Origin: Hyphomicrobiales bacterium
Lineage (GTDB): Bacteria > Pseudomonadota > Alphaproteobacteria > Rhizobiales > Aestuariivirgaceae
Length of the DNA: 45,363 bases
Assembly (NCBI GenBank): GCA_026990765.1
Contig: JALXCV010000103.1
Coordinates: forward strand, 1-45,363
Reading direction: 5' to 3'
The stretch's first letter is position 1. Each line of letters opens with the position of its first letter. Made by a program: the position numbers and the translations under genes. Of this stretch, positions 24,577 through 32,868 are shown piece after piece. The notes under the pieces are model-generated. The model made no database searches. It saw only the letters and a list, made by a program, of their open reading frames with translations, and was not told the origin of the DNA.

Positions 24577-25755
24577 ATGTCAGAACAAAATCACAACTCC
24601 AGAATGTGGCTGTGGCTGATGATAACCGGGCTGGTACTGGTGGCGATTGCCACTTTTGCCATTGCTTCACATGGCTGGACCAAAGGCATATTGCTGGGCC
24701 TTGGCGGTTTGCTGATAGTGTTTGCCTCATCAGAAATGATGATCCACGCAGTTGACGGCTATGCCAAGCGCCAGAAAATGAATTCATTCGTTGCCGGAAC
24801 CATGGCCGGCCTGTCAAGCAACATCCCTGAACTGGTAATGCTGGCCTTTGTGCTGATGGCCACCCCGCGCGTCGGCTTCATCGTTACCATATTGACCTTG
24901 CATGTTGGCGCGGCTGCCTTCGGGATTTATTGCAGCGCTTTGCCACGGGACGTTGAGGGCAATGCCAGCATGCCCAAACCGCTGGTCAATCTTAGCACCG
25001 ACCTTTATGCCGCTGCTGCCGGGATATTCTTTTCGCTCGGTGTAATCATGTTGTTAATGAAGGCCTTTGCCGTCAGGGGCGGGGGTGAAAACACTTATCT
25101 GACCACCACCGACCTGTATGTATTCGGCACCATCCTGCTGGCCATTCAGGTCGTTGCCACCACCCAGCTGGTCAAGCGCTTCTCGCGCGACCACAAGCCG
25201 GAATCAAAAGATGATGTGCCGATTAAAATGCAAAAAAACGAAACCGTGATGTCGCTGACCACTATTGCGGCTTTCGGTCTTGCCGGTCTTGCCATGTCGA
25301 TAATAGGCGGTCATTCGGTTGGCGAGTTTGCCGGTATTTTGGTGCACAGGCTGGAAGCTGCCGGTTATTCTGAAATGTTCGGCGCGGTGATACTTTCAGT
25401 ATTTGCAGCTGCTGGTGCCTTCATCATGATCGGCACCGCCCATTTTCAGGGCAAGTACAACATCGCCATGGCCAATGCTTCCGGCGCCATAACCCAGGTG
25501 CCGTTCCTGGTACTGCCCGCCGCCATGATCCTTCTGGCAATCTTTACCCAGACCGGCATAATCGCCTCAGTAGGCGGCCCCAATGGCGTAATCCCCATAG
25601 ACCTGCACACCACCAGCGCCATTTTCCTAGGGTTCCCCTCAATGCTGATATTGTGGAAAGCAGTACAGGATGATGGCAAGGTAAACTGGCTGGAAACCTC
25701 AAGCATGGTAGCCATATTCCTGCTGGCAATATACCTGCTGGTAGTCCACGGATAA
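24577..25755 (+). CDS. Sodium/calcium exchanger-like membrane protein
   Basis: 392 residues with about ten membrane segments in two halves, joined by a polar cytoplasmic stretch near residues 205-225. The segment FVAGTMAGLSSNIPELVMLA (about 66-85) resembles the first alpha-repeat of the CaCA exchangers (usual S-PEL motif), and ANASGAITQVPFLVL in the second half may be its partner. It is therefore a likely cation antiporter, but the ion is not known and the motifs depart from consensus. It stands alone between the TetR gene and the convergent TPR gene, which ends only 15 bases away. Confidence 0.6.
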   Translation: MSEQNHNSRMWLWLMITGLVLVAIATFAIASHGWTKGILLGLGGLLIVFASSEMMIHAVDGYAKRQKMNSFVAGTMAGLSSNIPELVMLAFVLMATPRVGFIVTILTLHVGAAAFGIYCSALPRDVEGNASMPKPLVNLSTDLYAAAAGIFFSLGVIMLLMKAFAVRGGGENTYLTTTDLYVFGTILLAIQVVATTQLVKRFSRDHKPESKDDVPIKMQKNETVMSLTTIAAFGLAGLAMSIIGGHSVGEFAGILVHRLEAAGYSEMFGAVILSVFAAAGAFIMIGTAHFQGKYNIAMANASGAITQVPFLVLPAAMILLAIFTQTGIIASVGGPNGVIPIDLHTTSAIFLGFPSMLILWKAVQDDGKVNWLETSSMVAIFLLAIYLLVVHG

Positions 25756-25770
25756 GCCACAACCGCCCCC

Positions 25771-28116
25771 TCAATCCCCGCCATCGCCACGCCGCGCCAG
25801 AAAAATCTCAAGATTCCGCTTGCCCGCAATCGTATTGGGATGATCAGGCCCAAGTGCTTTCTCAAACACCTCCACCGCCTTGCGATAAAGCGGTTCTGCT
25901 TCCTCAGACCGTCCCTGAGCGTTGAGGTTGAAAGCGACATTATTATAGCTTGTCGCAGTTGATGGATGGTCTTCGCCCAGAGTTTTCTGTTTGATCTCCA
26001 GCGCCTTTTTGTAAAGCGGTTCCGCCTCCTCAAACCGTCCCTGATCATCAAGATTGGAAGCGACATTATTATAGCTTGTCGCGGTATCTGGATGCTCCTC
26101 GCCCAGAGTTTTCTGTCTGATCTCCAGCGCCTTTTTGTAAAGCGGTTCTGCCTCCTCAAACCGTCCCTGCGCGTTGAGGTTGTAAGCGACATTATTATAG
26201 CTTGACGTGGTTGATGGATGCTCCTCGCCCAGAGATTTCTTATTGATCTCCAGCCCCTTTTTGAAAAGCGGTTCTGCCTCCTCAAACCGTCCCTGCGCGG
26301 CAAGGTTGGAAGCGAAATTATTATAGCCTGTCGCGGTTGATGTATGCTCCTCGCTCAGAGTTTTCTGTTTGATCTCCAGCGCCTTTTTGTAAAGCGGTTC
26401 TGCCTCCTCAAACCGGCCTTGCGTATCAAGGGTAAAGGCTACATTATTATAGCATGTGGCGGTATCTTCATGATTCTCTCCCAGATGCTCCCGGCAAAAG
26501 CCAAGTGCGGTCTGCCACAGGGAAAGGGCGGTGGCATAGCGGGCGCTTTGCTCGATATGTCGGCTGGGATTGGACAGCCAATCAACATAACCCTGCGCCC
26601 CTTGCTCGCGGCGCAGTCTGGCAGCCAGAAACAGGGCGGATACGGTTTTATCGGTTACGTCCAGACCGGTTTCAACACTGGCCCTGCCGGTGAAATGCTC
26701 AAGCAGGGCAACGATCGAACTATCGCGCCGCTCATCACTCAACCCCGCCGCCAGCGCCTCATTAACAGCCCGGTGCAGGCTTACAAACCCGTCATCGCTT
26801 TTGCGGCTGATCGATAATTTGCATAAATCCTCAAAGGCATCCATGCTCAACCCGGTTCCGCATTGCCGTATAACATGTTCAAATGCCTGGCGGTCAAACC
26901 GGTCAATAACCGCCAGCCGCTCCAGCGTTTTCTGCAATGGCTTGCCGTAACCTGCATCGCGCAACAGCCGGTCAACCAGCTGTTGCCGCCGTGTATCAAC
27001 ATCTGTGGCATCAATGCGAAAGGTTTCAGCATCAAAATCCCGCTTCGCTGCCTGCAAGGAACGCCAGTGTTCAACCTGTAACTCAAGAAACAACGGGCAA
27101 ACCAGTGATTGCGGGTCATCTGTCTCGCGCCCGCTGGCAATCATTGCCTGTTGAATTGCCGTATCGCGGATACCTTCCTGCGCCAGCCAGTTAGCGGCAA
27201 ACTCATCTTCCAGCCCTTTAATATCATGCTGATTATTTTCGAGCGCATCACTCCATCCCGGATCATTTTCCCACGGCAAAGCTCCGCGCAAAAAGAACAC
27301 CACCAGCAGCCCGTCGGTCTCGGCAATAAAGCGCTGTAGCATTGCATCAAAATTGCCATCCTTTGCCGGGCGTGAGGTAACATTATCATTCAGCAGACTT
27401 TCATATTCATCTATCAGCAGGGCAAAGCGGTGCTGTGAGTTTCGCTCCAGATGCCGGTTCAAATCCTGCGCCAGAAGCCATGGCAGCATTTCGGTGAGCT
27501 GATCACCCGGCTTTAGTTCCTTGTCTACCGTCAACAGCGCCTGCATATGCTTGCGCGATTTGAACAGCCAGAAATCCTGCGCCCGTTTAATACCGTAATT
27601 GGAAATCAGTCTGATCGCTGTTCCAACACCTGGCCAGGTCTTGAGTTCCTCGCCAAGTTCACTGGTAAGTTCACGGCCAAGCTGTACCCCGTCACTTGCC
27701 ACATCGCCAAACACATCGCGCGAGCGGGCTATCAGCGGCTTGACCAGAACAGGATAAGTATCCTCCTCGCGAATTGCCTCCCAAACCACTGCCAGCGCGA
27801 AATCAAACGCCCCGGTCGAAACCCCGGCTCCGGCCATGCCATTGCGCAGCTTGACCAGCAATTTGATGCCGTCAACGACATCGCTCGGCGGGGCAAGGTT
27901 TATATAGGCGCATTTAAGATGTTGATGATTTTTTGCCCGCCGGTCACGAATATATTCACAAAGCGCGCTCTTGCCCTGACCGCCCATAGCATGGAACACC
28001 CGCAAAATCGCCCCGTCAGCCGGTATGGCCCTAACCGCTTCGTCAAATATCTCCAGCGGACCATCGCGGTTGACGAATATTTTCCTGCGGTTTGGATCAA
28101 GGCGCGGCGGGTTCAT
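25771..28116 (-). CDS. STAND-like P-loop ATPase with C-terminal TPR repeats
   Basis: 781 residues from ATG 28116 (GGAG 6 bases upstream; in-frame TTG at 28146 rejected). An N-terminal ATPase module has Walker A AMGGQGKSALCEYI (Lys49) and Walker B FALLIDEYESLL (about 231-242), followed by a helical region with conserved-looking LRGALPW. From about residue 527 come kinesin-light-chain-type TPR units, four of them nearly identical 42-residue copies with the core YNNVA...NAQGRFEEAEPLYKKALEI. This resembles STAND NTPases, in which repeats sense a ligand and the ATPase oligomerises. No separate effector domain is recognised. Role unknown; defence or signalling are possible. Confidence 0.8.
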   Translation of the reverse strand: MNPPRLDPNRRKIFVNRDGPLEIFDEAVRAIPADGAILRVFHAMGGQGKSALCEYIRDRRAKNHQHLKCAYINLAPPSDVVDGIKLLVKLRNGMAGAGVSTGAFDFALAVVWEAIREEDTYPVLVKPLIARSRDVFGDVASDGVQLGRELTSELGEELKTWPGVGTAIRLISNYGIKRAQDFWLFKSRKHMQALLTVDKELKPGDQLTEMLPWLLAQDLNRHLERNSQHRFALLIDEYESLLNDNVTSRPAKDGNFDAMLQRFIAETDGLLVVFFLRGALPWENDPGWSDALENNQHDIKGLEDEFAANWLAQEGIRDTAIQQAMIASGRETDDPQSLVCPLFLELQVEHWRSLQAAKRDFDAETFRIDATDVDTRRQQLVDRLLRDAGYGKPLQKTLERLAVIDRFDRQAFEHVIRQCGTGLSMDAFEDLCKLSISRKSDDGFVSLHRAVNEALAAGLSDERRDSSIVALLEHFTGRASVETGLDVTDKTVSALFLAARLRREQGAQGYVDWLSNPSRHIEQSARYATALSLWQTALGFCREHLGENHEDTATCYNNVAFTLDTQGRFEEAEPLYKKALEIKQKTLSEEHTSTATGYNNFASNLAAQGRFEEAEPLFKKGLEINKKSLGEEHPSTTSSYNNVAYNLNAQGRFEEAEPLYKKALEIRQKTLGEEHPDTATSYNNVASNLDDQGRFEEAEPLYKKALEIKQKTLGEDHPSTATSYNNVAFNLNAQGRSEEAEPLYRKAVEVFEKALGPDHPNTIAGKRNLEIFLARRGDGGD
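25891..26394 (-). repeat. Four tandem 126-bp coding repeats (TPR units)
   Basis: Four copies of a 126-bp unit encode the 42-residue TPR motifs of the STAND-like ATPase. The copies are close to identical at DNA level (for example GCGACATTATTATAGCTTG and TTTTGTAAAGCGGTT recur with few changes), whereas the flanking units are diverged. This points to recent duplication or gene conversion and makes copy-number change likely. Confidence 0.9.
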
Positions 28117-28184
28117 GCTGGCTCCGGTTTTATAGCATTTTGTCAACTATGCCCGAGCGCACAATATTTCGTCAATTACATTTT

Positions 28185-28745
28185 CTAGTCAAACCAGAAA
28201 ACCACCGGTTTGCCAATAAGATAGACATGGCTTACCAGCATTGCCAGATACAGACTCACTCCCAGCATCACCGACAACAGATCATGCCATTTATGCACAA
28301 TGGCAGTCGGTTTTATCCCATAGGCAAAGCCCAGCAGCAGGTGCAGAACTGCATATACCCAAAGGCCGCCAAACATGATCACACTGGCCAGATCGCCATT
28401 GGCGAATAGATGGCCGCTGGCCCAGAACAGGATTGCCAGGGCCATTGGAAATCTTAAAAATTGCCGCCACTTGCCGCGCAGCAGGAATATTGCGAACAGC
28501 AAAAATGCAAAAAAGCTTAAAGTCAGATTTGCATGTCGCCCCCATTCGGGTGGATCATAGACCGGCACAAAATCGGTCATTGACCATGCAATGGCAATCA
28601 TGACCAGCGATATGCTTGCTGCAGTGCCAAATAATGTGCCCCAGGAAACCCCGATCCGGTCTTTCAGATATTGTTTAAGGGGAGGGTAGGCCGAAACCAG
28701 ATGCAACAGCGAAAAGGCCGCAACGCTCAATGCCAGGAACATCAT
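28185..28745 (-). CDS. NnrU family membrane protein
   Basis: 186 residues, five to six membrane segments. The segment GHLFANGDLASVIMFGGLW is the NnrU hallmark, and the start MFLALSVAAFSLLHL fits. NnrU is linked to nitric-oxide/nitrite reduction in some alphaproteobacteria, but relatives (such as the 15-cis-zeta-carotene isomerase branch) have other roles; no denitrification gene is nearby. Start is one of two adjacent ATGs (28745 or 28742) with a weak ribosome binding site. Confidence 0.85.
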   Translation of the reverse strand: MMFLALSVAAFSLLHLVSAYPPLKQYLKDRIGVSWGTLFGTAASISLVMIAIAWSMTDFVPVYDPPEWGRHANLTLSFFAFLLFAIFLLRGKWRQFLRFPMALAILFWASGHLFANGDLASVIMFGGLWVYAVLHLLLGFAYGIKPTAIVHKWHDLLSVMLGVSLYLAMLVSHVYLIGKPVVFWFD

Positions 28746-28865
28746 TACATGGACACCTTGCTGCTGACCGGCTGTTTCATCATTTGCTTTTCCGCCAATA
28801 TCTGTATTAAGCTCAGCCGGACCGTTCCAGCTTATCCTTACTTAGATCAGCCCTGGATGATTGCA

Positions 28866-29201
28866 ATGCCACCAGATGAAAAAATTGTCACAGCCCGGCT
28901 GCTGACGCTGAAATCAGAACTGCAACAGCTGATAGCCTTGTCGGCAGATGATCGCTCGACCGTCAAGCTGGACCAATCATCGGTTGGCCGCCTGTCCAGA
29001 ATGGATGCCATGCAGCGCCAGGCCATGGCAAAGGCCCAACAGCGCGAAAGGCAAAATCAGCTGATCCGTATAGATCAGGCCTTGCAATTGCTGAAACAGG
29101 GTGAATATGGCTATTGCCTGTCATGCGGTGAGGAAATACCGCCGCGCCGCCTTGAAGTTGATCCTACCGCAACCCATTGCGTGGCCTGCAAGGGGGGTTA
29201 A
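28866..29201 (+). CDS. DksA/TraR-type C4 zinc-finger protein
   Basis: About 111 residues from ATG 28866 (ATG at 28857 also possible; GGA lies 8 bases before 28866). The C-terminal zinc finger is CLSCGEEIPPRRLEVDP, then THCVAC: two CxxC pairs. The helical N-terminal part contains RIDQALQLLKQGEYGYC, the usual lead-in. Such proteins act in the secondary channel of RNA polymerase or bind zinc; the short coiled coil makes it a DksA-like rather than full DksA protein. Longer upstream extension in the same frame overlaps the NnrU gene and is rejected. Confidence 0.85.
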   Translation: MPPDEKIVTARLLTLKSELQQLIALSADDRSTVKLDQSSVGRLSRMDAMQRQAMAKAQQRERQNQLIRIDQALQLLKQGEYGYCLSCGEEIPPRRLEVDPTATHCVACKGG

Positions 29202-29290
29202 GTGTGATTGCCATGGCAGCTTCCATGAAAATTGCTGCAAGGCATTAAATGTGCTAACCTTAGGTCATAAAGAGTCTTTTGGAGCCGGAT

Positions 29291-30517
29291 ATGAAACGCA
29301 AGCTGACTGCAATATTATGTGCTGATGTCGTTGGCTATTCCGCTTTGATTTCAGAAGATGAAGAAGGCGCCCTGAACCAGCTATTGGCATATCGTGAAGT
29401 ATTCGATGAGATCATAGACCATCAGGGCGGGCGGATATTCAACACTGCCGGTGATGCGGTGCTGGCCGAATTTCCCAGCGCCGTTGATGCGGTTCGCGCC
29501 GCCATAGATATTCAGGAATCCCTGCGCACCCGCAACATGGCCTATCCGGCATCGCGCCAGATGTCATTTCGCATTGGTATAACTGTCGGAGATGTGGTTG
29601 AGCATAATGGCGATCTTTTGGGTGATGCAGTCAATATTGCCGCCCGGCTGGAAACCCTTGCCGATCCTGGCGGTATATGTATGTCAAAGACAGTGCAGGA
29701 TCAGGTTTCCAACAAGCTGTCAGCCCATTTTCGCGATATTGGCCCGCAAAAGGTAAAGAATATCCCCCAGACTATACATGCGGTAAAGATAGAATTGAGC
29801 GGTGGTAGCGACAAGCCCGACAAACCGGTTGCAAATGTAATAGATACCAAGATCACAGCGGCCATTGCTGCCGGTCTTGCGGTTCTGGTTATTGCCACAA
29901 TATACCTGCTGGTGATCAAGGAACAATCAACCGATAATATTGCCGAACCACCCCCGGCATCAGCTGTCAGCATGGCTGGCCAACCATTGCAGATTGCCAA
30001 AATACCCTTTATCTGCAATGCCTGCCGTGATCAGATCAGCAGATTGTTAGCAAAGTCCGGTAAACACAGCGCCATAGCCATTAATGATTTTGGTTCTTAT
30101 GGTGCAGCTGCCGGTTTCAAAACTGTCAAGGGTGCCAGGAGACAGGCACTAAAACGCTGCATCAGTGCTGTTGACAGCCCGTGCGAGATTTATTCGATTG
30201 ATGACAAGCTGGTCTGGAACCATCCAGCACCGCAAATGCCAAAGCGCCCTTGGGTGTCTCCTGATGCGGCAACCAGAGATTTCAGCCCGAAAGATCTGGT
30301 AATGCTGAGCCAAGAGGCAAGGGACGCGATCAAGAAACAGTACCAGTCAGCAGCCAGCCCAAAGGCGCTGGCGATAAGCGAGGCTGGCCACTGGTTTTAT
30401 AAAACACAGGCAGCAACAGATGAGGAAGCCATGCGCATTGCGCTTGAAGGATGCAGCTTTAATTCACGCGATGTCTGTCAGATAATAGCACTGAACAATA
30501 TTTTTATCGATGACTGA
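29291..30517 (+). CDS. Class III adenylate/guanylate cyclase with membrane anchor and duplicated C-terminal domain
   Basis: 408 residues from ATG 29291 (GGAG 6 bases upstream). The catalytic domain (1-170) keeps both metal aspartates, Asp12 in LCADVVGYSA and Asp55 in FNTAGDAVLAEF, and the transition-state segment GDAVNIAARLE, so it should be active. A membrane segment (about 192-212) follows. The presumed periplasmic tail holds two related units, about 265-315 and 355-405, each with a pattern of A-x-A-I...AL..C......C.I, resembling DUF4189-type repeats. It may sense an external signal and make cAMP. Converges on the arginine kinase gene with a 3-base gap. Confidence 0.85.
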   Translation: MKRKLTAILCADVVGYSALISEDEEGALNQLLAYREVFDEIIDHQGGRIFNTAGDAVLAEFPSAVDAVRAAIDIQESLRTRNMAYPASRQMSFRIGITVGDVVEHNGDLLGDAVNIAARLETLADPGGICMSKTVQDQVSNKLSAHFRDIGPQKVKNIPQTIHAVKIELSGGSDKPDKPVANVIDTKITAAIAAGLAVLVIATIYLLVIKEQSTDNIAEPPPASAVSMAGQPLQIAKIPFICNACRDQISRLLAKSGKHSAIAINDFGSYGAAAGFKTVKGARRQALKRCISAVDSPCEIYSIDDKLVWNHPAPQMPKRPWVSPDAATRDFSPKDLVMLSQEARDAIKKQYQSAASPKALAISEAGHWFYKTQAATDEEAMRIALEGCSFNSRDVCQIIALNNIFIDD

Positions 30518-30520
30518 GGT

Positions 30521-31594
30521 CTACCGGTTTTCCATCGCCCATAATTGCGCCGTACCATCATAAAGCCGCTGCATGATCTGCATTTCAGTAACGCCCAGTC
30601 GTGCAGATGGTGAAATATCCACCAGACCGCCTGCACCGGCACCTGAATGCTCCCCGCCAGCCCCGCGCACCGCCAGACCAAGTTGTTTCGCCTGCTGCTT
30701 GAGGTTGTCCATGTCAGCTGCCAGTTTTGGCAGTTGCAAATGCAGGGAAGCGCGCATTCCAGCCCCCAGATTTGTCGGGCATGATGTTACATTGCCATAG
30801 GCCGGGGAGGTGGCAAAGGCGGGCAATAATTGCGACAGTACCTCAAGCCCGTCATGCAGCCTCGCAAATAATGCGTTCAGATTACCACCATGCTGCATGG
30901 CCATAATCCGCAAATGGTCTTCCTCACCCACCCACACCAGAAAATCCTGATCACTGGAAACATACATGCCGCGCCCATGGGGCCAGTCAGCACTGATGCC
31001 AGCAACGTTAAGATATTTATCGGCGCTCATATCCTTGAACATCTGGTGAGCAGCAACGCGCCGCTCATATTCTTGCGCGCTGATTTCATGCGCCGAGCCG
31101 GGAGTGATGGAAAGATATGAACCGCCAAAGGTTGGATTGGCAATCAGTTGGTCAAATGCTGCAACAGCCTGATTTTCAAACTCCACTCTCTCATTGCGGC
31201 TCATGGCACCAGGCAGCGGGAAGTTGGCAACATTGCGTGCCACGCGAACCCGCATTGACACATCTTTCAACCGGGGATCAATCGCACCAAGATCGCAAAT
31301 TTTAGCTGTAGTATCCCAGTCATGTTGCTGGCGAATTTCCCCCTTGATTGCGTGAAAGTCACGGATCATCGGGTCGATCATTTCAGCAAAATCATCATAA
31401 TCACCCGGCTGCATGGCATAAATACCCATCTGGCTATCCCGGTTTTCAATGCCGCTGGCAATCATCTGGTCAAACCGTTGGCGCTTTGCCGCATCAAACT
31501 GGCGATAAAGGTGTTCATCAAAATGTCTGGCCATCAGATTGCCGGGATGTTGATGTCTGATTTGTTTAATTATTTCAATTGTTTGTTCGCTCAT
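30521..31594 (-). CDS. Arginine kinase (ATP:guanido phosphotransferase, phosphagen kinase)
   Basis: 357 residues, the full length of animal arginine kinases. Both domains are present: the small N-terminal domain with SGIENRDSQMGIY (guanidino-specificity loop, Tyr59) and the catalytic domain with RVRVARN (Arg115/117), WPHGRGMYVSSDQDFLVWVG followed by EEDHLRI (Glu224/225, Arg229), SCPTNLGAGMRASLHL (active Cys272, Arg281) and VRGAGGEHSG (Arg310, Glu315). The residues known to bind ATP, arginine and transition-state in Limulus enzyme are all retained. It reversibly makes phosphoarginine, a phosphate store. The N-terminal domain argues against McsB-type protein-arginine kinases. Very rare in bacteria. 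Confidence 0.92.
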   Translation of the reverse strand: MSEQTIEIIKQIRHQHPGNLMARHFDEHLYRQFDAAKRQRFDQMIASGIENRDSQMGIYAMQPGDYDDFAEMIDPMIRDFHAIKGEIRQQHDWDTTAKICDLGAIDPRLKDVSMRVRVARNVANFPLPGAMSRNERVEFENQAVAAFDQLIANPTFGGSYLSITPGSAHEISAQEYERRVAAHQMFKDMSADKYLNVAGISADWPHGRGMYVSSDQDFLVWVGEEDHLRIMAMQHGGNLNALFARLHDGLEVLSQLLPAFATSPAYGNVTSCPTNLGAGMRASLHLQLPKLAADMDNLKQQAKQLGLAVRGAGGEHSGAGAGGLVDISPSARLGVTEMQIMQRLYDGTAQLWAMENR

Positions 31595-31877
31595 CCTGAT
31601 TCAATTTCTTATCTCTGCCTGCAACGGAATTTATCACCAGTGCCAGCATTATCAGTAAACTGCCTGCCAGTTCAACCATAATGATTTTTACATCCAGAAA
31701 CAGCCATCAAGCCGCAATAGCAAATGCCAGAACCAGCAATAAAAACAGGGTCACCCCGGCATTGAAGTTGAAACCCTTTGCAAGCTTGTAAACCAGTCTA
31801 CTATCATGATTTATATGTGGCTTGTCATGAAATTCACACAGTTTACTGTTTTCAGCTACAATAGAAGAATCGATAAT
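31575..31877 (-). pseudogene. Possible decayed small membrane-protein gene upstream of the arginine kinase
   Basis: One reading frame is open from 31877 to 31575 except for a single TGA at 31707-31709. It encodes a hydrophobic helix (VTLFLLLVLAFAIAA) before the stop and another (ELAGSLLIMLALVINSVAG) after it. No ATG/GTG/TTG lies at a sensible upstream position; an ATG at 31679 would give a 34-residue peptide overlapping the kinase start by 20 bases. It may be a broken gene or chance. Confidence 0.2.
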
Positions 31878-31890
31878 TCAGGAATCACTT

Positions 31891-32868
31891 GTGACAGCTA
31901 AAAAAGCAAAAAACCAAAACCCGCCAGATCTCGTAAGTGCACTTCGCACCCAGCGTGAAATGTTGACCTCCATGATCTCGCGCGCCATGCGCAAACTGTC
32001 ACGCCAATGTGTGCCACTGATGAAAGATCGAGCCGGGCTGGAAAAGCTTTTGACCAATGCGCTGGATGAGATTTCATATTGCAAGCATCTATATGTGCTA
32101 GATGAAAACATGCACCAGATAGTTGCCAACATAACCCGCAATGGCCCGGATGAAAGCAATATGGGGCGCGACCGCTCGACCAGACCCTATATGCAGGAAA
32201 TTGTCGGAACCACCAACTTTGCCATGTCAAAAGCATATATTTCCCGCAATACCAAACGCCCGTCCCTTACCGCTATTCGTGTTATCCGCAACAGGTCCAA
32301 CAGGCTTGTCGGGTTTTTGGGAGCAGATTATGATTTGCGCGAACTGCCGGCCACCCGCGATATTTATCTGGAATCGCAGAACTGGAAACAGATCAAGGGT
32401 GACCCGTCAATCCGTTCCAACCTGTTCCAGCAGCAACGCAATAACAGCCTCATTGATGATCATCTTGATGATGTGCTGTCAGTAATGGAAGAGCTGATCA
32501 CCCATCGCGGTGTCTTTCACTCAAAACTGCATTTCTCCTCATCGCGCGCCACAATCTGGCTGGTGGATGATCCTTACAGCTACCGGATTCTGAATGCGGA
32601 TGATCTGCTTAACCCGGAAATCTGCCTTGCCTATCCAAATCGGGAATATACTGATCGCTCCATTGTTCCAGCTCAAGATATCATGCCGGTGTTCAAAATG
32701 TTCAGCGATCTGCGCTTTGCCGATGAAAACATCTATCTGCGCTCCGGCTCTATCAATATCTGCAATGGCATGGTGGCGCTGAATTTCTCCTGCGACGGGT
32801 CGCACTATATTCGCCATGACGAGTTTTTGAAGAATGGTCTGGAATTCTGGTTCGGGGCGGCAGGTTAA
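31891..32868 (+). CDS. PDC/Cache-like sensor domain protein
   Basis: 325 residues, GTG start with AGGA 7 bases before. The central region LYVLDENMHQIVANI, GRDRSTRPYMQE, AYISRNTKRPSLTAIRVIRN and VGFLGADYDLRELP has the order of a PDC (PAS-like, dCache) ligand-binding domain. There is no signal peptide, membrane segment or output domain that I recognise, so it would be a cytosolic single-domain sensor. The C-terminal third (about 200-325) is not recognised. The stop codon overlaps that of the convergent gene. Confidence 0.65.
   Translation: MTAKKAKNQNPPDLVSALRTQREMLTSMISRAMRKLSRQCVPLMKDRAGLEKLLTNALDEISYCKHLYVLDENMHQIVANITRNGPDESNMGRDRSTRPYMQEIVGTTNFAMSKAYISRNTKRPSLTAIRVIRNRSNRLVGFLGADYDLRELPATRDIYLESQNWKQIKGDPSIRSNLFQQQRNNSLIDDHLDDVLSVMEELITHRGVFHSKLHFSSSRATIWLVDDPYSYRILNADDLLNPEICLAYPNREYTDRSIVPAQDIMPVFKMFSDLRFADENIYLRSGSINICNGMVALNFSCDGSHYIRHDEFLKNGLEFWFGAAG

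Noticed and set aside
25446-26303. Long plus-strand-antisense frame with repeated RDGLRRQNRF units
   Set aside because: It is the shadow of the TPR repeats of the ATPase gene and the 3' part of the exchanger gene; the repeats keep it open by chance.
25891-26394. Regular repeats that might look like a CRISPR array
   Set aside because: Units are 126 bp, contiguous with no spacers, and lie in frame inside a protein gene.
28671-28865. N-terminal extension of the DksA-like protein
   Set aside because: It overlaps the NnrU gene and has no start signal; the conserved helix begins after 28866.
30521-31594. McsB protein-arginine kinase
   Set aside because: McsB lacks the arginine kinase N-terminal domain with the SGIENRDS loop; this protein has it and has full phosphagen-kinase length.
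32865-32868. Overlapping convergent stop codons as a special signal
   Set aside because: Shared TTAA stops (also at 16083-16086) are a normal result of compact gene packing.
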